From Allodiplogaster sudhausi (lineage: Eukaryota > Nematoda > Chromadorea > Rhabditida > Diplogasteridae), in the NCBI GenBank assembly GCA_945643635.1, contig CALZFC010000164.1, forward strand, positions 167,501 through 231,500: a stretch of DNA of 64,000 bases, given 5' to 3'. Positions 50,756-61,615 of this stretch are shown in pieces. A program made the translations under genes and the position numbers. Every line of letters starts with the position of its first letter. Within the stretch, counting starts at the first letter, position 1. Below the pieces are notes generated by a model. The model was not told where the DNA came from. It saw nothing but the letters and a program-made list of their open reading frames with translations, and did no database searches.

Positions 50756-51233
50756 CTTGAGGATAGCAACTCTCTTCAATTCACAGTTCTTAATGAGAAC
50801 TAGGATCATGTAAATATATCAGTTCAGGGAATTCATTCAACCCATGGAGTGCACTCATATGATTACGTTTTACATTTATTATGTATGATATCTGAGCTAT
50901 GCCAGTGTTGTTCAACAGCTGCTTATGAATTGACTACATTTTCGCTACCCAAATAACAAAAGATATTGATACATATGGATCAAATTAATATGCATAATAC
51001 AATGTACAACTTGAGCAATCTTAATTCCCTATGAAATTCCAAACTTTGTCGACCATGCACAAGGAGAGGCATCCATGGGAGAAACTATTTAAAAAAAAAC
51101 CTCGTAATATAATAAACCATGAGATTCGAGCTATTAATGTTTTATGCGTGTTACCGTAGCCAATCGTCTCCTAAATTCCTAAGCAGTACCGTATACCTTC
51201 TATGACAGGCACACACCATAATTCGGAGGCACA
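50756..51233. other. Spacer between B3GLCT and the THAP/AT-hook gene
   Basis: About 480 bp between two genes on the same strand. It holds the B3GLCT 3' UTR (candidate AATAAA on minus at 50875-50880) and the short promoter region of the THAP gene. A near-repeat GGCACAC(AC)CATAATTC/GGCACACTATAATTC occurs at 51208-51242, next to the B3GLCT stop. Confidence 0.55.
50875..50880 (-). terminator. Candidate poly(A) signal AATAAA of B3GLCT
   Basis: TTTATT on plus, 354 bases past the B3GLCT stop and about 120 bases before the THAP-gene start codon. Confidence 0.4.
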
Positions 51234-51832
51234 CTATAATTCAGAGTGGACATTCCACTGCACATCATCTTCGTCTTCGTGCAAGAGTTGCATGTAGTCC
51301 TCGTATGGGTCTATCTCCTCGAACTTGTGGAAGCTGATAGGTTGTTGGCGGGAGAGTAGGGCACGCGCGTAGTCGCGGGGGCGGGCCTGTCAAGGAAAGT
51401 CTCTCATTTCTCTCTGTTCCATGGGCTATGAACCTTCCTCCCTGATAGCCCCATCGTGTACCCTTACACTACCTTCCTACTATTTCATCGGTGGCAATGG
51501 TATTTTCCAAGCTGACACTTTCTTCCCATTCATAGCATCGCCTTTTTTTACTGTTCACACTCATGGTCAGTAAAGTCCCTGGTAACTAAAGAGAAGTTAT
51601 ACTTTGAACAAAATGAAGAGAAAAAAAACCTGATGAAATTTAGACGAATGTGAAATTGGAATGTCGAGTTGCCGCGCGCATAGCCCTTAAGAGAATTCAA
51701 ATTAACTTTGTTACGGATGATTTCTTAAATAATCTTTAATTCACTGTACAACTTTCCTTCAAGAAGTAGATAGGTGAGTTCATCAGTTTGGTAAGGAGAC
51801 ATCGCTATTTTTGTGTAGCCGCAGAGAAAGAA

Positions 51833-51882
<50 letters not shown>

Positions 51883-54800
51883 AACGAGGGGGAGTGTGAG
51901 AAAGAGAGTGGGAGACTTGCCTATGATCATTTCGTCTGGAGAGTCATCAGACGGGCATTGGCAGCCACTTGTGAGGGCGCGTGCGGCAGGAATAGAGAAG
52001 ACCATTCTGAATGAGCGGAGACAACCGTGTCGATACATCAAGTTATTCTTCACCCTCACCCTCACTCTCGACCTCGCTCTCACTTCCACCCTCACCCTCA
52101 CCCTCACATTCTCCAACCCCCCCCCCCCCCCCACTTTTAGCTTTCATACCCTGCTCCTCCCGTCGGGTAGTCATAGCCAGCCAAGCCGTCCGCACTGTAT
52201 CCGTAGCCGTAGCGTTCTCCGACTATTACCTTAATCACTATATTTTTATCCTTGTTATTCTGAAGCTCGCGGAAGTGTGCAACACTTTAAATTATAACAG
52301 AATTCAAAACATATCTTTAAAAAAAACAAGTAAATCAAAATAAAATTCCTCGAAAATAATTCCACTAATGAGAAAAGTAACCATTTCAGCTGGATCATAA
52401 CATCGCAAGAGTCGATAGAGTCTGGCCAGGCCAATCAAAGTATCGTCATCCGCCACCAGAATCCACTTGATTTCTGGCGTCAACTATAATTCACAAATTC
52501 AAATATAACGTTCAAAATACGTATATCCTTGCCAGCAAGAAGCCTTTTAGGAGACTCTTGGGTGAATAACTTCTTAAAATGCCAAGTTATCTCTCTCTCA
52601 CTCTCTCTCTCTCTTCTCTCACTCTTCTCCTTCACCAACCTCTTCATGCTCCAATGCGTGTTTCAGAATGGCCATCGTCTTGGCGCAATGTACTCGTTCA
52701 GTGTTGTTGATCTAATAAAAATATAAGTTGATGAAATATTATACAACAAAAAAAGAGTAATTAAACAATAATATTAATAATAATAAAGTAAATAGCATTA
52801 ATATAAGGCGAACCACAAAAGAACACTGACTCCGAGTGTCTTGGTCGGGATGTACGGGTCTTCAACATCAGAGAAGAACTCAACGAGGCGTGCGTTTTTA
52901 GCCCACGTACGCTTGGTTACAACGACTGAAATAGGCATTTAATCATCATATTATTCTTTCTTTATTTCTTTTCCTCACGATCAATCAATCTCTCTCTCCT
53001 ATCTCTCTCTCCCTCTCTCAGACACACACCTCTCGAACGATGACACCCAGAGAATGTCTTGATGGCTACGAAGAGGCTACGGTAATTCGGCGCAGGATGC
53101 GACATACAGTACTGTAAGCATATTTATCTACCGGGAAGATATGTTCCTATTTTTCGCATAGTTAACTTATTTTGTATCATGTGTAAATTCTAATTAATGT
53201 TAAGGATTATATAAAATGAATAAATTAAGAACAAATTGAATACTTATGTTTGTATCACCAAAAACATAATAACAAAAAAAAAGGATAGCCAATGCGGTGA
53301 TAATATCTCGAATTCAATCTTTGATCATTTGTTTTGGTGTAGTTTACGATAAAAGATAACCTGATTGGATGATAGATTCTCACCGGACCAAACCACGCAG
53401 TGGCGACCTCCTTGCGAAGCGCAGAAGTATTCATTCTAAAGTACTCGTTTTCAGTTTAAAGTTTATCATTCTAATTGTAAGCAAAATGACACCGAGAAAG
53501 TAATATTTATTACGAAATGTTGTGACCCGAAATTAGTTTCCTGTTATCTTTTAAAATGATATTTAAAGTTTAAACGAAAGTGTAATCCTTTAAATAAAAA
53601 TCCAGTTTTAAAATACAAAACATGGCAGACCTCTGACGTAAGCCGCACGTCCAATTTGTCCAAGATGAGTCTCGCAAACTAAATGAATACAAATAAATTC
53701 GGAATGTTTGCTGTACAAAAAAAGGACAAAAAATTAGTATTTAAAATTCTTGTAAATATAAGATGCAAGACATACCTCATGTCTGGGATCGATTGCGAAG
53801 TCGCTTAGATGTTTATTCCGCACTTCTTTTGCGAGTCCGTCCAAAACCTTCCGAGAGAGAAGAGTTCCTGTGGATAGCAGAAAAATGAGGTCAATTTATC
53901 CGAGAATACATACGCTCTAATGTAAGCATTTTCACAGTTTTTAAACCACAATTAAACTTTAATTTTTTTTGCTTTTCAACAAAACCAACAATGCAAATAT
54001 TATAAGATGAATAAATAGGAGTAAATACCGAGGGCAAAGTCGGGATACTCGAAGACGTCCCTGGTGTCGAAGCCGTGGAAGTGGTGAATGATCACGGGCC
54101 TGGAACTCTTCGTGATCTTCCGATATTTGTGAGAGGCTGAAGAGTTCGCGCATTCCATCAAGGGGGTCAAGCAACCCGCGCTCTCTCGTACAACGCTATT
54201 GTTAGGAATACAACACACTAACGGACATTGACAACTACCGTACTCTCCGAACAATCTAATTCATTGCACTTCGAAGCAACCCCATTCAAGATCGCTTATG
54301 GAAATTATCTGGCAACAAGTCTACTCTATTTTTGAAGATAATAAAAAAATATATATATTCCGAACAGCTTATTATCACATAAGACAAATAAGTTTACTCT
54401 AAAATAACTGACTCTCTATCCACGAGACCATAGCCAAGGAAGTGAGCCTTGGAAGAGTCACGGGAGGAGAGAAGGAGACGCAGCTTGGACATGTCCACCC
54501 TGGACTCTGCCTCCACGAGCAGCAGCCACTCTAGGGAAGGAGAGTGCGAGAGGAGTCTGTAGAGAGAGGGTCATTGGAGACGAAACGGGAAATGACATCA
54601 GGAGGCAAATCAAATCAATCTTGCCACCGACCTTTCATATAAACGCAAATTAAACTTGGAAACAATAAAACATTGGTTGTGTCCATGACAATTGTGCCGT
54701 ATTTTTTTCTACTTACATATTCTAATTTAGCAATAAGTACACCCTTTTCAAGCTCATATTTTCATTGATGAAAACAGTTTTTTTTTTAATAAAGAATAAG

Positions 54801-55761
54801 TTAATAATAACCTCGGAATCAAGGGCCAAATACTCTGATGTCCCCATGGTGCTTTCGTACCATCCAGAGCATTGGAGACGAGTACGACCGTCTTCTGCAA
54901 GGAGATCAGAGATCAAAGATCACACATCAGGTAGAGAATCAGGAGATTGGATAAACAGATCGGAGATCAACTGCTGATCATCCACAATGATTGATTTTAC
55001 CACTCGAACTCAGATATCAGATATATCCGATGAAGGAGAGGGGGGGGGGATTCATATTTTAGAAAAGTACAAAATACGGCCCTAAAAAGTGAATGACAAA
55101 TCAAGGCCCTTAAAAGTGGACGTGTACCTCATGAGGAGCGAGCTGTCGCTGGATGGAGTCGCGTGCAGTGGATGATAAGTGTCTGTCGAAGGAAGCGACG
55201 CCAGTCGAGACTATCACGATGGCCACTCGAGCCTCGCTGAGGGCACCTGGAATAGGGAAAATGGGTCCTGGCAAAACCAGGGTGCGGTAGGCATTTCGGC
55301 ACTATTTAAATATCATCTCGCTTTAAATTTTGCCGGAAGGGTCCGCGACCAAAAACCGGGAAGCTACGGGTACCTTTTCCCTAAAATATTCCGTAGATCG
55401 GATGATTTCGAATGCTTTATGCGTTTTTCGGGAGGATCCTCTAGATGTTAAGGGTAATTCTTTAGTAGGGTCCCTTTCAAAAGTGAGACCTATTTCAACA
55501 GTGCTTTTTGGTCCAAAAAAATTTTTTGTGGGGTCACTTCTAGGTCCTGGCAATGAGAAGGGCACAGGGGATCTGATAGAAGAGATGGTGGTTAGTAAGC
55601 AAGGAAAGAAAAGATAATACTAGCATTGATTGCTTCTTCCAATATGTCATATAAAATGCTCAAAAATGGATCTAACCAGGCGTTCCGTGACCGGCTTGAC
55701 AAAGAGTGAGCAGTGCGAGAAACAGCAGAAGTACAGCAGCAGGGGCAGGCAACGGCATCAT
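51234..55761 (-). CDS. B3GLCT: Beta-1,3-glucosyltransferase of O-fucosylated thrombospondin repeats (B3GLCT), 16 exons
   Basis: B3GLCT (family GT31) adds glucose to O-fucose on thrombospondin type 1 repeats in the ER lumen. Exons in transcript order: 55677-55761, 55128-55246, 54812-54894, 54398-54556, 54029-54099, 53776-53867, 53631-53678, about 53394-53435, 53030-53111, 52831-52925, 52640-52711, 52382-52483, 52150-52229, 51921-52006, 51630-51685, 51234-51386. The product is about 474 residues (human 498). An N-terminal signal peptide (LLLFLALLTLC) precedes the first Rossmann-like part. Matching segments include IIHHFHGF, FEYPDFALG, VHCAKTMAIL, VADDDT (DDD metal motif near 328-330), GERYGYG, SHSSKFHQ and QPISFHK. 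It ends HSEL*, a KDEL-like signal where human has REEL. The exon 8 end is ambiguous (phase requires 53394 or 53397). The exon 14-15 intron uses a GC donor. Confidence 0.93.
51835..51879. repeat. (GA)n tract in B3GLCT intron 14
   Basis: A run of about 45 bp inside the GC-AG intron between exons 14 and 15. Confidence 0.9.
52053..52132. repeat. (CCCTCA)n-like array plus C16 in B3GLCT intron 13
   Basis: CACCCT/CCCTCA units at 52053-52108, followed by sixteen consecutive C (52117-52132). In the transcript these are GTGAGG/GGGTGA repeats and a G16 run within a 143-bp intron. Confidence 0.85.
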
Positions 55762-56221
55762 ATTCTATCTTGGTCTTATATTCCTCTATTACAAAATGAG
55801 GCAGTTAATATTGCAATAAAAAGCCAGAAATGATCATAAACTACACAGGGAAGAATCCGTATTAAATTATCACAATTTTAACTTTCAAAATAGGAACCGC
55901 TAGGAGTGAATTCAACTCCTTCGCTTCATACTAGGAACTTTTTCATGCATATAATTTATTGAAGCCGGTTACATGACATCAAAGATAGTAACTTGATAAA
56001 CGAGAACATCAGTATCACAGAATTCCGGTATTCTTGTGCCTAACGACAAGCGAGGGATGAAATACCACGGAAACAAGGGGAAATGGAAATAGCTTGAAGT
56101 ATGGAAAAGAGTATTGTTAAAGGGAATATGAAATGAAAACATTAATTAATCTAATTTGAAACGAGAAAAAGCGTGTCAATCCTCAACGGTACAAGCCATC
56201 TCCATCTTGAACTTCTGTGTA
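55762..56221. other. Spacer between RAB5IF and B3GLCT
   Basis: 460 bp between two genes on the same strand. It contains a candidate RAB5IF poly(A) signal (TTTATT at 55955-55960, AATAAA on minus). No coding sequence is seen. Confidence 0.55.
55955..55960 (-). terminator. Candidate poly(A) signal AATAAA of RAB5IF
   Basis: 262 bases downstream of the RAB5IF stop codon on the minus strand. Confidence 0.4.
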
Positions 56222-56405
56222 TCAGTCGAAATGTAGTGCGGAGTATACCGTAATCCAGGAGACCAAGAAGGTTGCAAAGGCAGTGCCAAAGCCTTCCTTC
56301 GCAATCTCCCAGAAACCACCCAGCGATTCCTCGTCAACCTGAAGCCATTCTTGTCTATGGGATCATTTACCTCTTGGGAAAAGGAGGAATATTGATTGGT
56401 GAAGT

Positions 56406-56446
<41 letters not shown>

Positions 56447-57413
56447 TATCGTTCGGGGAAGAATAGCTTGAAAATGGTCATAAACTCGACGATCCTAAGG
56501 TCAGAAGAAAACAAGAAAAAATCAATAAGGAAGAACCTTCTGATAATTGACGACAAAGTGCTGGCCAAGCAGAGCAGAGAGGGCGACGTAGAGGATAACG
56601 GAGAAGATGCCGTAGAGGGGGATGACTCCGAAGACGACACCGACCAGGAGAGAGGCAAACTGGAACCATTGGGATGACGACTGCACAGGAGGGCAAGGAG
56701 TCTTTGAGGGGAGTGCAAAATACACAGCCCTGGCATGTATCAAAAGGAAGTAAGATTATGCCATGAGTAATCATCAGTTCTCGGCTAAGGGAGCAAATAC
56801 AAATTCATTCATGATCAATACACGCAGCCTCATTCATGGGGACACTTTTATCCAGCTAAATACGGTAAGTGACGTTGCAAGAAGAAAAATACAGCGACAA
56901 GTTATAATTTAGTAATGAGATGCAAAGAAAGAAGCTAAAAGAACCTGTCTGCCCCAATAGAGCACATCCAGCAACTCATCCTTGTCAGCCCAGTCAGATG
57001 ACGGCTGCATCGCTTTCGCCAGCTAAAAGGTTGCTTTCGAATTATTGTATTTATTTATAATTAAAGCATTTATTCCGAAAGAAAAATTGTTAAAGTTAGA
57101 TTTGGTGCTAGAGCTACTCCTGCTCAGGGACCAAAATTGAAGAGCAAACATGTTATGAGCTCTTTTAAAGATATCCTCCGAGCAATCATTCACATTGTGT
57201 TTCAGCTAAACAAGCAAACTTATGGAAGAAGTGGTCAGCAAAAGTGATTGATAAAGTTGGGAATTATGCGGAGGTCCGTTTTTTTTTAAATATAATGTGG
57301 AACAGGAAAGAAGTATAAATTCCAAGGATGAAAGAAATTGAATGAAATGCACATACCGACACCCTCCAGTGAGGTGCGTCTCCGGTGCTTTCTCCCAGTT
57401 GCCTCTTCGACAT
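56222..57413 (-). CDS. RAB5IF: RAB5IF/OPTI (C20orf24) homologue, GEL-complex membrane protein, 4 exons
   Basis: RAB5IF (OPTI) is a small ER membrane protein that partners TMCO1 in the multipass translocon and was first described as a Rab5 interactor. Exons in transcript order: 57357-57413, 56945-57022, 56537-56680, 56222-56338. All are multiples of three and join in phase 0 to give 131 residues, close to the human length. DWADKDELLDVLYWGRQ matches human WEDKDEFLDVIYWFRQ. VGVVFGVIPLYGIFSVIL matches the VIWGVLPLRGFLG membrane segment. GGFWEIAKEGFGTAFATF matches GGTWELTKEGFMTSFALF. Two to three membrane segments are visible. The start is MSKRQLGE, 26 bases after an acceptor-like site (gttgcag). 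A GA tract (56410-56441) lies in intron 3. Confidence 0.92.
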
Positions 57414-57439
57414 CCCTCCCAAATTCACTCGGAAAGTAT

Positions 57440-58263
57440 CTGCAACAACACAATGATAGCCGAGATAAAGTAGAAAAAGTATAATTTCGAATAATACGCT
57501 ACACCAACTACATACAGTACAATCTGTTTCGTGGTGTAGTCGACCAGAGCAATATGAGAGCAGCGGAGCGTGAATGGCAGCAGAACTTTCGCCATCATTT
57601 ATAAATGCACCGCATTAATTTAATTTATAATTCCATTGTCGCTTATTTGATTATTTTTGCAGATTGCATAATTTATTAATATTTCATCTCTCTCTTTCTC
57701 ATGGTCTGCAATTAACTAGCGTTGCTAGATAAAAGCAAACGAAATTTTGCCGTTATATTTTGCTTCACTTTTGTCGTGGATTTGTATTGCTTGCTTATTC
57801 TATCCCAGCATGCGTTCTATAGCTTTCTGTTACAATTTGAATCGTCATTGTTTAATCTGCAAATTTCTCACAATGCTCATTGAAGTGCTGATTGTGAGTG
57901 ACTTTTTAATCTTAATAAATTCCTCTCCGCATCACTTTCCCTGCCAGTGTTCCATAATCATGTCTAGGACATCAGGTCCTCTTCTCGCTTATCTCATTCC
58001 ATGCTTATCAAAAATCATTCTTCCCTTTATCTCGACAAGTTTCATACCATTTCAGTGAATTTGCGCCGGTATAGTGGACATTCCTACTTTTAATTATTTT
58101 TTTTTGTTTTACATTTACTTTCCGCCAGATTGTGATAATTTTCCCTTTAAATAATCTTTTTGCTTCACTTTGTCTGCAGTTGCTAGCCCTTTGCGGATGC
58201 TATTGTGTAGCCGAGGCCACGCTGTTCTTTCATGCCAATCCCTTCTCACTCAATGTTTCTCTT

Positions 58264-58313
<50 letters not shown>

Positions 58314-58814
58314 ATCTCTCTGTGCTTCTCTGTCCATCTCTCTATGTTCTCTTCTCGTCCTCTCCCTCCTGTCTCCTGCCCTGCAACTGAATCGGGTCAA
58401 CGATCTCTCTACTTCTTTTTTTGTGTATGCGATCTTTTCGGTCCCTCGTTCTTCTCTCATGTCTGGCTGCCAAATTCACTGCTATTGAAACCCTGGCTCA
58501 ATAAGTGCAGTTGTTCTTTGTCCCGGTGTAACAGTATTTCTGTAGTAACATATTTGGTTGTTTTTAGTTCTAATTATCCTTTGTACCCCTCAGCCTTAAT
58601 TATGTTTTCGTCTGATCCCTCTGATATATATATATGGTGGTATCTCGTTTGCCGTGTGCTTTTGAGTGTGTGGGAGTGCAGGGGCCAACTGTTCACAAGA
58701 AGTGGCTCCGAATGATTGCTCCTCCTCACATGTTTCCTTTCCTTAGTGCAAAGAGTATGCGTTCGCTTTGGATCTCGTTATCATTCTTTTTTTCTTCTTC
58801 CTATTGACGACCGC

Positions 58815-58865
<51 letters not shown>

Positions 58866-58898
58866 TCCTCTCTTTCTCTCTCTCTCTCTCTCGCTCTC

Positions 58899-58955
<57 letters not shown>

Positions 58956-59278
58956 TTCTCACTCTCACTCTCGCTTTTTTTTACTCCCCCTCCCGCTCAC
59001 ATTAAAGACGCACCATTACATTGCTCGATTCGAACATGCACGTTCTTTACGATTTAATGTTATTCTTTTGATTATTATTTTACATTTCAAATTATTAAAT
59101 ACACGTATTTGAAAATGGTTATTTTAATGTAAGATCTCCAAAATTCATGGCCTTTGAAATGACTCATTATTTAATTCTTTCCTTGTTATACTCGCCATTT
59201 GTTATCAGTATTTCCCTTTGCTCCCGCTCTTCATGCCATTTACCGTATCCCTTAACTGCTTGCCTTCCTTCTCTTCAG
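57440..59278. other. Divergent region between RAB5IF and SPTLC2
   Basis: About 1.8 kb upstream of both genes. It should hold both promoters and possible untranslated exons. CT tracts occur at 58265-58310 and 58820-58975 (plus). Open frames here are produced by CT repeats or AT-rich sequence, and I support none as coding. Confidence 0.5.
58265..58975. repeat. (CT)n microsatellites upstream of SPTLC2
   Basis: CT runs at about 58265-58310 and 58820-58975, the second interrupted by single A or G changes. Confidence 0.9.
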
Positions 59279-59295
59279 GACTGGAACCATCTGTG

Positions 59296-59399
59296 ATGGT
59301 GGCCAACATTGGAATCGAAGCAGTCACGGATGTCCTGCCGTCTCCGGAGGCACTCCATGCAGAGCCGACTCGTTGTGGAGATGTTGGTCCTTCTATCTG

Positions 59400-59450
<51 letters not shown>

Positions 59451-59465
59451 CCCTCTCTCTTTATT

Positions 59466-59502
<37 letters not shown>

Positions 59503-61460
59503 CTCTTTCCCTCTCTCTTTTTTCCCTCTCACTTTCTCCTCCCATCTAACTCTCTAACTCTCTCATGCGCTTTCCTTTTCTCTCTTGTTCTAGCCGAACT
59601 GAACGAGCGAAAACTATGGATACGAGTAGGGGGTAGACGACTAATATTTATTTATTTATTTATTACGGTTTATATAAGGTATGCTCGCGTATTGAGAGGA
59701 TATTCATTATAATAAAATAATCAAAGTGTATAAAATTTAGCGGTATTGAAAATTCCGAACGTGGAGTCATACGGTAATTATCTTTTCTAGTTTCAATTAA
59801 TCTTCTTGTTTCCTCTGCAATTTTTTTAGAGGAGATAAATTTTCCCAGTTTTAAATGTATTCCATGGCGCTCACCATTTGAAATCTTTTCTTCTCCTCAC
59901 TGCAAGCAGATTAAAGCGCATTTTCTCCATTTCTCAATAATCGCGTGATCACTGCTTTTGTTGGGCGGAGGGGACATTGGAATTGGGCCGAATCAGGCCA
60001 CCCATTTTATCAGTTGCGAGGAAAGGGCAGAAAGGCAAAGGCGGAAGCAAGAGAGTCAAGAGGAAGAGAGAGAGAGAGAGGGAGAGAGAGAGTGGGAGAA
60101 ACGGAGAGACTGAGGGAAAGGGGAGAGAGAGAAAAAAGGAGAGAGAGAGAGAAAAAGAAAGGGATAGAGTGAGAGAAAGGGAGAGATGATAGAGAAAAGA
60201 AAGAGAGAGAAAGGTGAGAAAGATGAGCGGGGCAGAACTAGACAAAAAGCCGTGCTGCTTGGCCAAAGTACCAAGTGGCATTCACGAGTCTAAATTTATG
60301 GCTACCCAGAAGGGACCTTCTGTTATCGCTGCCCTCAATGCAGCAGACATGGAAACATTTATATGTAGGTTTAGCAAAGAAAAGGCTTGACTCATGACTC
60401 TGAAAATCTGGGTGGGGTTGACCCAAAATGGGCTCGAAAATCAAGGTGGGTAGATAAAATTAAAATTAAAAAAAAATGTATATCCAGCAGTCTCTCTCTC
60501 TCTCTGTCAGAAATCCCTCTCTAAGTCTGAATCTCCTTGTCCTCCCCGCATCCAAACAGCTAACTGTTTTCAGGAGCACTCATGCTGGAATAAGCCGAAA
60601 GTTCGCTCTCCAAATGAGTTTGAGAAGGTATGATTCCATTTCGTTTACTTTTCGATTGCCCTGATTAATTTCATGTTGTTAAAAATGGTGATCTTGAAAT
60701 ACTTTCAAAGTGATTAAAATTGGATTTATAAATCCGCTATGATTTATTAGAATTCTAATATTACCTTTATGCAACTGTTTTTATTCATTTACTATAGTTT
60801 GACTATTCTTTTTTGTGTTATTAATAATTTTCTGCTCTCTCTTTCTTTCTCTCGTTCTCTGCCTCTGTCTCTCTCTGCCTTCCTCTCTCTGTCTCTCGCT
60901 CTCTCCCTATCACTATGTTTCTCTCTCTCTAGCTCTCTCTTTCTCTCTCTCTCTTTCTGGGTCTCTCTCTCTCTCCTATGTCCCTCTAGTAATGTTCCCT
61001 TGAGGAAGCAACGACCACCCGGTACCTGGTGTACTTCTCATGGGCCGTCGTGCTGCTCTTCGCCTACTTCCGCGAGTTTCTCCGCTTTGTCGGCCTGGAA
61101 GAGCTCAAGGCGGCCGTTGAACTCGAAAGCCAGCGAGTAAGTTTTTTTTTTGCTGAATATCATATAATCTATGTGATAATTGGGAGTATTTTTTCCAGTT
61201 GTACCTGTATTCTTCAAGGTAGAGAAATGGCTACATGCAGGGAGGTGGGGGGAGGGGGTCCTAACCGATTCTCTTCATACTTGTCCTCCTTCAGTCCTTC
61301 CCTCTGCTCTACAATGACTTTGCTCCGATGTACGCTCGTAATGTCTTCATGAGGATTCGCGATGTTCTCGAGTATCCCATCACGAATGCCCCAGGAGCTA
61401 CCGTCAGCATACGGGACAGGGAATCGGATGACTACAACTGGACATTCAAGTATCTCTCAT

Positions 61461-61493
<33 letters not shown>

Positions 61494-61573
61494 TTCACTT
61501 TCTTTCTCTCTCTCCCTCTCTATCGCTCCTCCTATCTCTCCCTCTCTCTCTCGCCCTCTCTCCCTCTCTCTCC

Positions 61574-61615
<42 letters not shown>

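Noticed and set aside
56176..56736. 186-codon minus ORF
   Set aside because: It is an off-frame shadow of RAB5IF exons 3 and 4; the correct frames give the conserved protein.
58716..59112. Overlapping plus ORFs of about 113 codons upstream of SPTLC2
   Set aside because: They are Ser/Leu translations of a CT microsatellite.
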